Below, in pieces: positions 23,625 through 32,569 of a stretch of DNA of 64,000 nt. This DNA comes from Zhihengliuella alba. Lineage in GTDB: Bacteria; Actinomycetota; Actinomycetes; Actinomycetales; Micrococcaceae. The notes beneath the pieces were generated by a model. The model did no database searches. It was not told where the DNA came from and worked only from the letters and a program-made list of their open reading frames with translations. Position 1 is the first letter of the stretch. Each line of letters starts with the position of its first letter. Location: assembly GCF_039538765.1 (NCBI RefSeq), contig NZ_BAABCJ010000001.1:496001-560000 (forward strand), written 5' to 3'. Made by a program: the position numbers and the translations under genes.

Positions 23625-24292
23625 TTCTGCTGTTCCTCCGTGGCTTGAGTGTGGCGCCGGTAGGCGCTGAGAATGCGGGCCGCATTGGTGGCGACCGGCC
23701 CGGTGCCGACGTCGACGACGGTCTGGGCCGCCTCCCGGTAGAGGGGTTCGCGCTCGGCCAGGATCTGCGCCCAGCGCTCGAGGGGGCCCGCATCCGGGGC
23801 GGGGGGCTCGTCGTCGGGTGCCGGGCGCGGGCCCAGCAGGGGTCGGTGCCGGTCCCGGAGGATGCGCGGCGCGACCGCGTCGCGGCTGATGGTGAGATAC
23901 GCGGTGAAGACGCCCGAGAGCAGCTCGCGGTTCTCCGGTACGACGACGGCGCCGCCACCCGTGGCGATCACGCCGCCGTGGACGGAGGCGGCCGCGAGCG
24001 CCGTGCGGAGCGCCTCGGTCTCCAGGCGACGGAACTCGGCCTCCCCGCGCTCGGCGAAGAGGTCCGCGATGGGCCCGTGCTGGGCCACGACCAGTGCGTC
24101 GGTGTCGGCGAAGGGGACGCCGAGCTCGCGCGCCACGGCGCGTCCCAGCGTGGACTTGCCAGAGGCCATGGGCCCGATGAGGCAGATGACGCTGCGGGCA
24201 TGGCCGTCCCAGGCGTCACGCGGGGTGGCGCAGTGGGAGGTGGCGCAGTGGGAGGCCTCCGCGGGGGACGGCTCCGATGGATCTGGGGTCAC
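23621..24292 (-). CDS. aroK: Shikimate kinase
   Basis: Phosphorylates shikimate. The 223-residue protein has a P-loop at about residues 40-47 (GPMASGKST), the DTDALV acidic motif, RLETEAL and the GGGAVV substrate motif, then a lid (RDRHRPLLGPRP). It is longer than typical (about 170): an N-terminal 33-residue extension carries a duplicated SHCAT pentapeptide, and a Pro/Ala-rich insert follows the lid. GTG at 24292 is the best start seen, with GGAG ten bases upstream, but a shorter protein cannot be excluded. It overlaps aroB by four bases. Confidence 0.93.
   Translation of the reverse strand: MTPDPSEPSPAEASHCATSHCATPRDAWDGHARSVICLIGPMASGKSTLGRAVARELGVPFADTDALVVAQHGPIADLFAERGEAEFRRLETEALRTALAAASVHGGVIATGGGAVVVPENRELLSGVFTAYLTISRDAVAPRILRDRHRPLLGPRPAPDDEPPAPDAGPLERWAQILAEREPLYREAAQTVVDVGTGPVATNAARILSAYRRHTQATEEQQK
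24224..24253. repeat. 15-bp tandem duplication inside aroK
   Basis: GGTGGCGCAGTGGGA occurs twice back to back. In the aroK frame it encodes SHCAT twice, near the N-terminus and before the P-loop. It probably arose by replication slippage and may vary between strains. Confidence 0.85.
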
Positions 24293-24314
24293 GTCGCTGT
24301 GGCTCCGGTGCCGG

Positions 24315-25514
24315 TCAGGCGCGCGGGGTCGCCAGTGCCGCGGGGATGGCGTCCAGGTAGGCGTCCAGGTTGCGTCGGGTCTCGGCGACGGAGTCGCCGC
24401 CGAACTTCTCGAGGATGCCCTGGGCGATCACGAGCGCGACCATGGCCTCGGCCACCACGCCGGCGGCCGGGACCGCGCAGACATCGGAGCGCTGGTGGTG
24501 CGCCTTGGCGTCCTCGCCGCTGGCGACGTCCACCGTCCGAAGGGCGCGGGGCACGGTGGCGATGGGCTTCATCGCGGCCCGCACCCTGAGCGGCGTGCCG
24601 ATGCTCATGCCGCCCTCGACGCCGCCGGCACGGTTGGTGGTGCGGATGATCCGTCCCTCCTCGTCGCGCAGGATCTCGTCGTGGGCCTGGGAGCCGCGCC
24701 GGGCCGCCGTCAGGAAGCCGTCGCCGACCTCGACGCCCTTGATGGCCTGGATGCCCATGAGCGCCGCCGCGAGTCGGGCATCGAGGCGCCGGTCCCAGTG
24801 CACGTAGGACCCCACGCCCGGCGGAAGGTTGTAGGCGACGACCTCGACGACGCCGCCGAGGGTCTCGCCCTCCTTATGCGCCGCGTCGACCTCGGCGACC
24901 ATCGCCTCCGAGGTCTCGCGGTCGAAGCACCGCAGTGGGTCGCTGTCCAGGGCCACGACGTCCTGCGGTCGAGGCACGGCGGTCCCCTGGGGGACGGCGA
25001 CCGTGCCGACGGCCACGGTGTGGCTGACGAGTCGGATGTCCAGGTGCTGCAGGAACTTCGCGGCAGCGGTCCCGAGGGCGACGCGGGCGGCGGTCTCGCG
25101 GGCGCTGGCCCGCTCGAGGACCGGCCGCGCGTCGTCGAAGCCGTACTTCTGCATCCCGGCGAAGTCAGCGTGCCCCGGCCGGGGGCGGGTGAGCGGTGCG
25201 TTGCGCGCGAGCCCGTCGAGCACGTCCTGGTCGACGGGATCGGCGTTCATGACCTTCTCCCACTTGGGCCACTCGGTGTTCCCTACCTGGATCGCGACCG
25301 GACCGCCCTGGGTGGCGCCGTGGCGCACCCCGCCCACGAAAGTGACCTCGTCCTGCTCGAACTTCATCCGCGCGCCCCGTCCGTAGCCGAGACGCCGGCG
25401 GGCGAGCGCGGACTGGACCTCCTCGGTGGTCAGCGACACCCCGGCGGGCAGTCCTTCCAGAATTCCGACGAGGGACGGGCCATGGGATTCGCCCGCAGTC
25501 AACCAACGCAACAT
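24315..25514 (-). CDS. aroC: Chorismate synthase
   Basis: Makes chorismate from EPSP with reduced FMN. The 399-residue protein begins MLRWLTAGESHGPSL, has RRLGYGRGARMKFEQD, the two family signatures GVRHGATQGGPVA and RPGHADFAGMQKYGF, and the RASARETAARVALG block. ATG at 25514 opens the conserved N-terminus; the open extension upstream has no support. A ribosome site is weak. It is 26 bases after aroE and 22 before aroK. Confidence 0.96.
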   Translation of the reverse strand: MLRWLTAGESHGPSLVGILEGLPAGVSLTTEEVQSALARRRLGYGRGARMKFEQDEVTFVGGVRHGATQGGPVAIQVGNTEWPKWEKVMNADPVDQDVLDGLARNAPLTRPRPGHADFAGMQKYGFDDARPVLERASARETAARVALGTAAAKFLQHLDIRLVSHTVAVGTVAVPQGTAVPRPQDVVALDSDPLRCFDRETSEAMVAEVDAAHKEGETLGGVVEVVAYNLPPGVGSYVHWDRRLDARLAAALMGIQAIKGVEVGDGFLTAARRGSQAHDEILRDEEGRIIRTTNRAGGVEGGMSIGTPLRVRAAMKPIATVPRALRTVDVASGEDAKAHHQRSDVCAVPAAGVVAEAMVALVIAQGILEKFGGDSVAETRRNLDAYLDAIPAALATPRA

Positions 25515-25540
25515 GGACTCAATACTGCCACGCTTCGGGA

Positions 25541-26449
25541 TCAACCCCGACGACGCGGGGTGCCCACTGCGTCACACATCACGTTTGTGACGACCTCGCG
25601 CGCCGACGGGTCCGAGAGCAGATCCACGCGGGCGAATCGCAGCGCCTGCTCGACGGCCTGGTGCACCAGCATGTCCAGCCCGTCGACGGCCCGGCCGCCG
25701 GCGTCCTCCCAGGCGTCGGCGAGCCGACTCGGCCAGGGGTCGTAGGCGACGTCGAGCAGAGGCGCACCGGGGCGGGGCGCGGTCGCGAGCAGCACGTCGA
25801 CCAGAGGGTCCGCCGCCCGCGGCGGCAGGGTGGAGATCACGACGTCGTACTCCCCCAGCGCTGCGCCGGCAGCAGGGGCGTCGACCGCACGGACAGCGAG
25901 GCCGAGTTCCTCGGCGAGGGCCACCGTGCCGGAGGCCCGCCCGGCGTTCCGGACGACCAGATCGACGTGCGCGATGCCCAGGAGCGCGGCTGCCTCGACC
26001 GCAGCTGCCGCGGTACCGCCGGCACCGAGGATCGCCAGTCGCCCTCCGGCGAACGAGTCGCCGGACCGAGGCCTGCCGGCCTCGAGCGCCCGGACGATGC
26101 CGTCGACGTCGGTGTTCTCGCCCAGCAGCCGGACGGAGCCGCCGGAGTCGTCGACGACGACCGTGTTCAGGACGCCGAGGCGGCGGACGCGGTCGGAGGC
26201 CTCGTCCATGAACGGCACCATGGCGGCCTTCATCGGCATGGTGCAGGAGAGGCCGCGCCACCCCGGCTCGGTGCGCAGGCGTTCGACCAGGGCGGCGGCG
26301 TCCTCGGGGTCGGCCTCCAGCGCACCGTAGTCGATGGGCGCGCCCAGCGCGGTGTAGGCGGCGGCGTGGAGCCGCGGGGACTTCGAGTGGCCGATCGGGT
26401 TGCCGATCACGGCGGCGCGCGCCGCCGGCCGGGACGTCTCTCCGCTCAT
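25541..26449 (-). CDS. aroE: Shikimate dehydrogenase
   Basis: Reduces 3-dehydroshikimate with NADPH. The 302-residue protein has the substrate loop GNPIGHSKSPRLHAAAY, the dinucleotide-binding LAILGAGGTAAAAVEAA and a C-terminal GLDMLVHQAVEQALRF helix. In place of the usual NVTxPxK catalytic segment it has SCTMPMKAAMVPF, which keeps the lysine. ATG overlaps the mltG stop as ATGA. The 302-residue length is slightly above average, and substrate choice (shikimate rather than quinate) is assumed from the operon. Confidence 0.93.
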   Translation of the reverse strand: MSGETSRPAARAAVIGNPIGHSKSPRLHAAAYTALGAPIDYGALEADPEDAAALVERLRTEPGWRGLSCTMPMKAAMVPFMDEASDRVRRLGVLNTVVVDDSGGSVRLLGENTDVDGIVRALEAGRPRSGDSFAGGRLAILGAGGTAAAAVEAAALLGIAHVDLVVRNAGRASGTVALAEELGLAVRAVDAPAAGAALGEYDVVISTLPPRAADPLVDVLLATAPRPGAPLLDVAYDPWPSRLADAWEDAGGRAVDGLDMLVHQAVEQALRFARVDLLSDPSAREVVTNVMCDAVGTPRRRG

Positions 26450-27915
26450 CGCCCGCAGATCTCCGGGTTGGCGTCGCAGTAGTCCCGGTACTCCTGCTGG
26501 TTCCGCTGGTGCTCCTCGTAGGTGGTCGCGAACTTGGTCTCGCCGGTCTCGATGTTGACGGTCACCCAGTAGTAGTAGTCGTTCTCGTCCGGGTTCACGG
26601 CCGCTTCGATCGCCCGGTCGCCCGGCGAGCCGATGGGGGTCGGCGGCAGCCCGAGGTGCTGGTAGGTGTTGTACGGGTTGGAGGCGTCGGCCTTCTCCTC
26701 CGCCGAGAACTCCAGCGAGTAGCGGTCCAGGCCGTAGACCACGGCCGAGTCCACCTGCAGCAGACCCTTGGTCTCCGTGTTGGAGGGGTTGAGACGATTC
26801 TCGATCGCACCGGCCACGGTCTTGTAGTCGTCGGGCCGCGACTCGGCCTGGAGGATGCTCGCGATCTTCAGGGCCCGATAGCCCTGCTCGGGATCGCCGG
26901 CCCCGAACTCGGCGAGCTTCTCGGTGGTCGCGTCGACGAACTGCTGGAGCACCTCCTTCGGCTCGGTGCCGACGGGGAACCGGTACTCCCCCGGGTGGAT
27001 GAAGCCCTCGAGATTCGTGTACGAGTCGGGCAGGCCGAACGCCGCCGGCTGGTTCGCCAGCTCGGCGAGCTCGTCCACCGAGGAACCGGTCCCCTCGCTG
27101 ATGGCCTCCAGCGCGGCCTTGAGACGCATGTTCTGCCGGATCGCGACGTAGTGGACGGGAGCGTCCGCGCTGCCGACGAGCGCCTCGACGGCCCGTGCGG
27201 CGGGGATGCGCTGCTGCATCGGGAACTCGCCGGGGTGGATCTCCTTGTCCTCCGCGTCCGATTCGGAGAGCGCCTCGAGGAAGGCCTCGTCCGAGGCCAC
27301 GATGCCCTGCTGCACCAGTTCGCTGGCCACGCGGTTGGCGCCCCAGCCTGCTTCGACGACGAAGGTCACCTCGCCCTCCCCCGGCCCCTCGAAGTCCTCT
27401 GGCTCGAGGTTGAAGAGGGAATTGAGGAAGAGCGCCCCGACGGTCAGGAGCACGACGAAGACCCCGAAGACGGAGAGCATGACCGCATTGCGGCGCCGGC
27501 GCCGGCGTCGGCGTGCCTGCAACGAGGCCTCCAGCTGCTCGTCGCGGGGCGGGATGACGACCTCTTCGAAGGTCCTGACGCGCGGCTCCGTGCGGGCGGC
27601 ATGCGCCCCGGCCACTGCCGCTGCGGAGGTCCGGGACTCCTCCTCCGGGGCGACGGGCTCCGTCGCGGGGACATCCGCGGGAGGCAAGACGGGCGCGACG
27701 GCCGCCGCCGGGGCCGGGGCCGGGGCGGCGCCCCGGCGGATGGCGGCGCGCGACGGGTCCGGCAGCCGCGGGCCGCCGGCATCATGCAGGTCGAGCGGGG
27801 CCGACGGCTCTCTACGGCGCCGGCCCGAGGCCAGATGTCGGTACGGCGCCCCGGCGGCGTCGTCGTCGAGGAGATCCTCATCTGCGGCGCCCCGGGTGTC
27901 GTGTGTGTCGTTCAC
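26446..27915 (-). CDS. mltG: Endolytic murein transglycosylase MltG
   Basis: Cleaves nascent glycan strands at the membrane and so helps set glycan length. The 489-residue protein has a long Pro/Ala-rich cytoplasmic region, a run of arginines, one membrane segment (MLSVFGVFVVLLTVGALFL, about residues 147-165), then LysM-like and YceG domains outside. The catalytic glutamate is near residue 358 in SILQAESRPDD, followed by AIENRL and QVDSAVVYGL. GTG at 27915 has AAGGA nine bases upstream. The cytoplasmic part is unusually long, as in many actinobacterial MltG proteins. Confidence 0.93.
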   Translation of the reverse strand: MNDTHDTRGAADEDLLDDDAAGAPYRHLASGRRRREPSAPLDLHDAGGPRLPDPSRAAIRRGAAPAPAPAAAVAPVLPPADVPATEPVAPEEESRTSAAAVAGAHAARTEPRVRTFEEVVIPPRDEQLEASLQARRRRRRRRNAVMLSVFGVFVVLLTVGALFLNSLFNLEPEDFEGPGEGEVTFVVEAGWGANRVASELVQQGIVASDEAFLEALSESDAEDKEIHPGEFPMQQRIPAARAVEALVGSADAPVHYVAIRQNMRLKAALEAISEGTGSSVDELAELANQPAAFGLPDSYTNLEGFIHPGEYRFPVGTEPKEVLQQFVDATTEKLAEFGAGDPEQGYRALKIASILQAESRPDDYKTVAGAIENRLNPSNTETKGLLQVDSAVVYGLDRYSLEFSAEEKADASNPYNTYQHLGLPPTPIGSPGDRAIEAAVNPDENDYYYWVTVNIETGETKFATTYEEHQRNQQEYRDYCDANPEICGR

Positions 27916-27921
27916 CTGCGG

Positions 27922-28434
27922 CTAGTCCTTTTGTCCTGGGGAACCGTCAGTGCCAGTTCTCGGCTCCACGGCGTCTCCGACGTCGCGTCGAAGCGATCTT
28001 TCCATATCGAGCGCATGTTGCAGAATAGCGGTCGCCGCCGCCTGGTCCACGACGGCGCGGTGCTGGCGGCCGGCGACTCCTGCCTCGTGGAGGCTCCGGT
28101 GCGCCGTCACGGTGCTCAGTCTCTCGTCCACGAGCCGGACGCTCGCGCTGCTCCCGGCCGCCGCGAGCCCGTCCGCGAGGAGGGCCGCGTAGTCGCGGGC
28201 CATCCGCGTCGAGGCGGTGTCCTGGCCCTTGAGGTTGCGGGGCAGGCCGACGTAGACGACGACGGCGCCGGCCTCGCACGCGTGGCGGATCAGGACCGCG
28301 AGGTCGGAGTCCTTCTTCGGGTCGCGCTTGAGGGTCCGCCACGGGGTCGCCAGCAGGCCGTCGGGGTCGCTGGAGGCGACCCCGACGCGTACCTGCCCGA
28401 CGTCCACGCCGAGCCGTGTGCCGCGGGCCCCCAT
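27922..28434 (-). CDS. ruvX: YqgF/RuvX family nuclease
   Basis: A small RNase H-fold protein annotated as a putative pre-16S rRNA nuclease or Holliday junction resolvase-like factor. The 170-residue product has the strand LGVDVGQVRVGVASSDPDG with the first acidic residue, VYVGLPRNLKG, LVDERLSTVTAHRSL and DQAAATAILQ, covering the active-site aspartates and glutamate. ATG at 28434 lies two bases after the alaS stop. alaS-ruvX-mltG-aroE is a common actinobacterial order. The C-terminal 25 residues are variable. Confidence 0.92.
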   Translation of the reverse strand: MGARGTRLGVDVGQVRVGVASSDPDGLLATPWRTLKRDPKKDSDLAVLIRHACEAGAVVVYVGLPRNLKGQDTASTRMARDYAALLADGLAAAGSSASVRLVDERLSTVTAHRSLHEAGVAGRQHRAVVDQAAATAILQHALDMERSLRRDVGDAVEPRTGTDGSPGQKD

Positions 28435-28436
28435 CG

Positions 28437-31130
28437 TCAGGCGATGCCGCCGATCTCGCGCTCGATGGCCCCGAGCGCCTCCGGGCGCTTGGTGGAATCC
28501 TGGCCTCCGCCCTGGGCGACGTCGTCCTTTCCGCCTCCGCCGCCGCCGAGGATCCCGGCGGCCACGCGCACGAGCGCACCCGCCTTGATCCCCTGGGCAC
28601 GGGCCGCCTCGTTCGTCGCGACGAGCACGAGTGGCCGACCGTTGGCGACGCCAGTGAGGGCCACGACGGCGGCATCGGCCCCGAGCCGGCCGCGCAGGTC
28701 GAGCGCGAGGGAGCGCAGATCGTCCGCGGCGGAGACGTCGCCGGCGTCGTGGGCCAGGACCCGCACACCCGCGATGTCCCGGGCGCCCGCGACGAGGCCG
28801 GCGGCCTGGGCGGCCAGCTGCTCGCGCCGCAGGCGCTCGATCTCCTTCTCGGCCGCGCGCAGCTTCGCGACGGTCGCCTGGACGCGCTCCCCGACCTGGG
28901 CGGCCGGGACGCGGAACATCTCGGCCAGATCGGAGACGAGGGCCCGCTCGGCGGCGCCGTGCCGGAAGGCCTCCATGCCCACGAGCGCCTCGACGCGCCG
29001 GTTGCCGGAGCCCACCGACTGCTCCCCCAGGAGCGTGAGGCTGCCGATCTGGCTGGTGGCGCCGACGTGGGTTCCGCCGCACAGCTCGCGGGACCAGGCA
29101 CCGTCCATCTCGACCATGCGGACCGTGCTGCCGTACTTCTCGCCGAAGAGGCTCATCGCGCCCATCTTCTTGGCCTCGTCGAGTGCCAGCACGCGCGTGA
29201 TGACGTCGTGGTTGTCGCGGATCTTGAGGTTGGCGAGTTCCTCGATCTCGGCCCGGGCGGCACCGGAGAGCGCATCGGACCACGTGAAGTCGAACCGGAG
29301 GTAGCCGGCCTTGTTGAAGGATCCCGACTGGATGGCCTCCTGCCCGAGGATCTCGTGCAGGGCGGCGTGGACGATGTGCGTGGCCGAGTGGGCCTGCTCG
29401 CCGGCGAGTCGGCGCTGGCGGTCCACATCGGCGACGACGCGCGCGGAGGCGGGCAGCTCGCCCTCGCGCACGATGGCCTTGTGGACGTTCAGGCCCCGGA
29501 TGGGCGCCTGGACGTCCAGGACCTCGACGACGAAGCCGTCGCCCGTGATCAGTCCGACGTCACCCGCCTGGCCGCCGGCCTCGGCGTAGAACGGCGTCTC
29601 GTCGAGGACGAGATCGATCTCCTGTCCCTGCTCTGCGACATCGAGCAGTTCCCCATCGCGCACGATGCCGCGGACGGGTGACTCGCCGCTGAGGGTCTCG
29701 TAGCCGGTGAAGCGGACGTCGCGGCCGCCGTGCAGCTTGGAGAAGAGGGTCAGGTCCGTGTGGCCGGCCTTCTTCGCGCGCGCGTCCTGCTGCGCGCGCT
29801 CGCGCTGCTCCTTCATGAGCGAGCGGAACTGCTGCTCGTCCACAGACAGTCCGGCTTCGGCGGCGATCTCCAGCGTCAGGTCGATCGGGAATCCGTAGGT
29901 GTCGTGCAGGCTGAATGCCACGTCGCCGGAGAGCGCGCCGGCTCCCTGCTTGGCCTCGCCGATGGCCTCCTCGAGGCGGGCCGTGCCGGACGCGATGGTC
30001 CGCAGGAACGCCCGCTCCTCCGCGTAGGCGACGCGGGAGATGCGCTCGAAGTCGGTCTCGACCTCGGGGTACACGCCCTTCATGGCGTCGCGCGACGCCG
30101 GCAGCAGCTCCGGGAGCACAGCTGTCTCCACGCCCATGAGGCGCATCGCGCGCACCGAGCGCCGGATGAGGCGGCGCAGCACGTAGCCGCGGCCCTCGTT
30201 GCCGGGGACCACGCCGTCGGAGATCAGCATCAGCGAGCTGCGGACGTGGTCGGCGATCATGCGCAGTCGCACGTCGTTGGCGTGGTTCGGGTCGCTCGGG
30301 TCCTCGGTGGACGTGTACTCCTTGCCGGAGAGAGCGGAGGCCTTGTCGAGGACCGGGCGCACCTGGTCCGTCTCGTACATGTTCTCGACGCCCTGCAGGA
30401 TCATCGCCAGGCGCTCGAGGCCGAGACCGGTGTCGATGTTCTTCTGCGGCAGCTCTCCGGCGACGTCGAAGTCCGTCTTCGAGCGCACGGCGGAGAGCCG
30501 GTACTGCATGAAGACGAGGTTCCAGATCTCGATGTACCGCGTCTCGTCGACGGCGGGGCCGCCCTCCTGACCGTAGGCCGGGCCGCGGTCGTAGTAGATC
30601 TCGGAGCAGGGGCCGCCGGGGCCGGGCTGGCCGGTGTTCCAGTAGTTGTCGGCCTTGCCGGTGCCGATCACGCGCTCGCGCGGGACGCCGACGACGTCCT
30701 CCCAGATGCGACGGGCGTCGTCGTCGCGCTCGTCGCCCTCCTCGTAGACCGTGACCCAGAGCCGCTCCGGGTCCAGGCCGAAGCCGCCGGCCGCCTGCGG
30801 CGTCGTCAGCAGCTCCCAGGCCCACGGGATGACCTCGGCCTTGAAGTAGTCGCCGAAGGAGAAGTTGCCGGCCATCTGGAAGAACGTCCCGTGCCGGGAG
30901 GTCTGGCCGACCTCCTCGATGTCGGCGGTGCGGATGCACTTCTGGATGCTGACCGCACGGCTGTACGGCGGCTCCTGCTGCGCCGTGAAGTACGGGATGA
31001 AGGGCACCATGCCGGCCACGGTGAACAGCAGGGACGGGTCCGCGGAGACGAGGGATGCGCTCGGGACAGGCGTATGGCCGCGCTTGGAGAAGAAGTCCAC
31101 CCAGGTCCGGGCGATGTCCTGCGATTTCAT
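28437..31130 (-). CDS. alaS: Alanyl-tRNA synthetase
   Basis: Charges tRNA-Ala and edits mischarged Ser/Gly. The 897-residue protein has the class II core (FTVAGMVPFIPYF; YFKAEVIPWAWELL; PGGPCSEIYYD), an editing domain with HSATHIVHAALHE and the CGGTHVGATSQIG zinc site, and the C-terminal oligomerisation region (GGGGGKDDVAQGG). ATG at 31130 is the conserved start (KSQDIARTWVDFF). It is the key gene of this cluster; a tRNA-Ala with a G3-U70 pair lies 860 bases upstream. Confidence 0.97.
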   Translation of the reverse strand: MKSQDIARTWVDFFSKRGHTPVPSASLVSADPSLLFTVAGMVPFIPYFTAQQEPPYSRAVSIQKCIRTADIEEVGQTSRHGTFFQMAGNFSFGDYFKAEVIPWAWELLTTPQAAGGFGLDPERLWVTVYEEGDERDDDARRIWEDVVGVPRERVIGTGKADNYWNTGQPGPGGPCSEIYYDRGPAYGQEGGPAVDETRYIEIWNLVFMQYRLSAVRSKTDFDVAGELPQKNIDTGLGLERLAMILQGVENMYETDQVRPVLDKASALSGKEYTSTEDPSDPNHANDVRLRMIADHVRSSLMLISDGVVPGNEGRGYVLRRLIRRSVRAMRLMGVETAVLPELLPASRDAMKGVYPEVETDFERISRVAYAEERAFLRTIASGTARLEEAIGEAKQGAGALSGDVAFSLHDTYGFPIDLTLEIAAEAGLSVDEQQFRSLMKEQRERAQQDARAKKAGHTDLTLFSKLHGGRDVRFTGYETLSGESPVRGIVRDGELLDVAEQGQEIDLVLDETPFYAEAGGQAGDVGLITGDGFVVEVLDVQAPIRGLNVHKAIVREGELPASARVVADVDRQRRLAGEQAHSATHIVHAALHEILGQEAIQSGSFNKAGYLRFDFTWSDALSGAARAEIEELANLKIRDNHDVITRVLALDEAKKMGAMSLFGEKYGSTVRMVEMDGAWSRELCGGTHVGATSQIGSLTLLGEQSVGSGNRRVEALVGMEAFRHGAAERALVSDLAEMFRVPAAQVGERVQATVAKLRAAEKEIERLRREQLAAQAAGLVAGARDIAGVRVLAHDAGDVSAADDLRSLALDLRGRLGADAAVVALTGVANGRPLVLVATNEAARAQGIKAGALVRVAAGILGGGGGGKDDVAQGGGQDSTKRPEALGAIEREIGGIA

Positions 31131-31156
31131 GGTGCTAGATCGATCCTTCGAGTGGA

Positions 31157-31408
31157 TTAGTGGTTCTGGCCGCCGGCGTGGCGGCCGCGCTGCGGCTGGT
31201 CGAGGCCGAGGGCGTCGCGGAGCTCCGTTTCCTTGGAGCTCATGCCCTCGCGAAAGGCGTCCAGGGTATCGGCGACCGAGTCGCCGATGCGGCCGAGGGT
31301 GCGGTTCCAGCCCTCGGCGGTCGTCGCCTGCTCACGGGCCTGGGAGAGCTTGTGGTAGGCCAGCGACCCGACGGCGATGCCGATGCCGACCCAGAAGATC
31401 TTCTTCAT
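31157..31408 (-). CDS. DUF6167 small membrane protein
   Basis: An 83-residue protein with one N-terminal membrane segment (IFWVGIGIAVGSLAYHKL) and a charged tail with predicted helix (TLGRIGDSVADTLDAF). It belongs to the DUF6167 proteins found directly before alaS in Micrococcales; the role is unknown. A GTG immediately before the ATG is an alternative start, and AGGAAGAGGA supports either. It lies 26 bases upstream of alaS and 23 after the DUF948 gene, so the three are likely co-transcribed. Confidence 0.8.
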   Translation of the reverse strand: MKKIFWVGIGIAVGSLAYHKLSQAREQATTAEGWNRTLGRIGDSVADTLDAFREGMSSKETELRDALGLDQPQRGRHAGGQNH

Positions 31409-31431
31409 CACGTGTGTCCTCTTCCTGTCGA

Positions 31432-31800
31432 TCAGCGGCTGCGGCGGGCAGGCTTGGCCGGACGGTTCATGGCGGCGCGGACGCCCTCGCTGAATGCGGC
31501 GACCTTGATGAGGGGCCGGCCCACGACGGCGGCGAACAGCGAGCTGACGGCCGTGACGTTGGCGGACGCGTCGGAGACGTTGGTCGTGATCCCGTCGACC
31601 TTGCGCAGCTGCTCGTTCGTGGTCGTGACGGTGTTGGTCACTTCCTGCAGCAGCGGGCTGGTCCCGTCGGAGATCTCGCGAACCGCGGAGCGCAGCTCGT
31701 CGAAGACCTTGCCCAGCTTGAGGATCGGAACGGCCAGAAGTGCTACCAGAATGGCGAAGACTCCGGCCGCGATCAGCCCGGCGATGTCGGCCCCGGTCAT
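31432..31800 (-). CDS. DUF948 membrane protein
   Basis: A 122-residue protein with an N-terminal membrane segment (IAGLIAAGVFAILVALLAVP) and a following coiled-coil region rich in Ser/Thr/Val heptads (LQEVTNTVTTTNEQLRKVDG), ending in a basic tail. This is the DUF948 pattern, also called YtxH-neighbour or general-stress-like in some annotations, with no assigned function. ATG at 31800 has GAGGAGC upstream; the open sequence further up crosses the tRNA-Ala gene and is not coding. It starts the alaS operon. Confidence 0.8.
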   Translation of the reverse strand: MTGADIAGLIAAGVFAILVALLAVPILKLGKVFDELRSAVREISDGTSPLLQEVTNTVTTTNEQLRKVDGITTNVSDASANVTAVSSLFAAVVGRPLIKVAAFSEGVRAAMNRPAKPARRSR

Positions 31801-31945
31801 GTTGAGCTCCTCATTCGACGTATTCGGCCACCGCAGGGCGCGGCACCGGTACCCAACCCTACCTAACGATGCCCGTCGCGACGCCGCAGCGCCGCTCCTG
31901 GGCCACGGCCGGGCCGGCCCCCGGGACCGTCCTCGGCCGGACGCA

Positions 31946-31980
31946 GAGAAGGCCCGGGACCATTGGTCCCGAGCCTTCTC
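31946..31980 (-). terminator. Hairpin after tRNA-Ala
   Basis: GAGAAGGCCCGGGACC (31946-31961) pairs with GGTCCCGAGCCTTCTC (31965-31980) with one mismatch. It starts six bases beyond the tRNA-Ala 3' end on the minus strand and insulates the tRNA from the alaS operon. Confidence 0.75.
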
Positions 31981-31986
31981 CAGCGG

Positions 31987-32059
31987 TGGAGGTAAGGGGA
32001 TTCGAACCCCTGACCTTCTGCATGCCATGCAGACGCGCTACCAACTGCGCCATACCCCC
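31987..32059 (-). tRNA. tRNA-Ala (GGC anticodon)
   Basis: Cloverleaf on the minus strand: acceptor GGGGGTA with TACCTCC, giving the alanine identity pair G3-U70; anticodon arm TCTGC-ATGGCAT-GCAGA with anticodon GGC; T arm with GGTTCGAATCCCC. CCA is not encoded. It sits between rsfS and the alaS operon and has its own good promoter. Confidence 0.97.
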
Positions 32060-32103
32060 CTGGGCTTCGTTATCCGGATGACCGGGGCCGAAGCAACTCG
32101 TCA

Positions 32104-32132
32104 ATCATACGGGAGCCCCGACGGCGTCGCAA
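32104..32132 (-). promoter_or_regulatory. Promoter of tRNA-Ala
   Basis: On the minus strand, TTGCGA (32132 to 32127) and TATGAT (32109 to 32104) are separated by 17 bases, a near-consensus housekeeping promoter. Transcription would start near 32097, about 38 bases before the mature tRNA. Confidence 0.75.
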
Positions 32133-32162
32133 AATCACACCGCCGCGCCTCCCCCGCCGAGC

Positions 32163-32546
32163 CTAGGCCGCGCCGTCCCTGGAGCCCAGGTCGGGCAGCT
32201 CGATGGCGGGGCAGTCGCTCCAGAGGCGGTCCAGCGCGTAGAACTCCCGGTCCTCCTGGTGCTGCACGTGGATCACCACGTCGAGGTAGTCCAGCAGCAC
32301 CCACCGCCCCTCGCCCTGGCCCTCGCGACGGGCGGGCTTGAGATCGAGTTCCTCGGAGAGCTCCTTCTCGATGGCGTCGACGACGGCGTTGACCTGCCGC
32401 TCGGTCTCTGCCGAGGCCATGAGGAAGGCGTCGGTGATCCCGAGCCGGTCGCCGACGTCGACGGCCGCGATGTTCTCGGCGAGCTTGCCGTCGGCCGCGC
32501 GGGCGGCCACTTCGATGATGCTGCGAGTGTGCTCGTTGAGCGCCAC
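32163..32546 (-). CDS. rsfS: Ribosome silencing factor RsfS
   Basis: RsfS binds ribosomal protein L14 and blocks subunit joining when nutrients are scarce. The 127-residue protein has the DUF143/RsfS fold: VAARAADGKLAENIAAVDV, DAFLMASAETERQVNAVVD, KPARREGQGEGRWVLLDYLD and HVQHQEDREFYALDRLW. The start is GTG with GGGAG upstream. It lies 50 bases after the large Ala/Arg-rich gene and shares that gene's operon with nadD, the order seen in M. tuberculosis (Rv2420c-Rv2421c) apart from the inserted membrane protein. Confidence 0.95.
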   Translation of the reverse strand: MALNEHTRSIIEVAARAADGKLAENIAAVDVGDRLGITDAFLMASAETERQVNAVVDAIEKELSEELDLKPARREGQGEGRWVLLDYLDVVIHVQHQEDREFYALDRLWSDCPAIELPDLGSRDGAA

Positions 32547-32569
32547 GTGTCTCCCTTAGCGTGAGCGGA

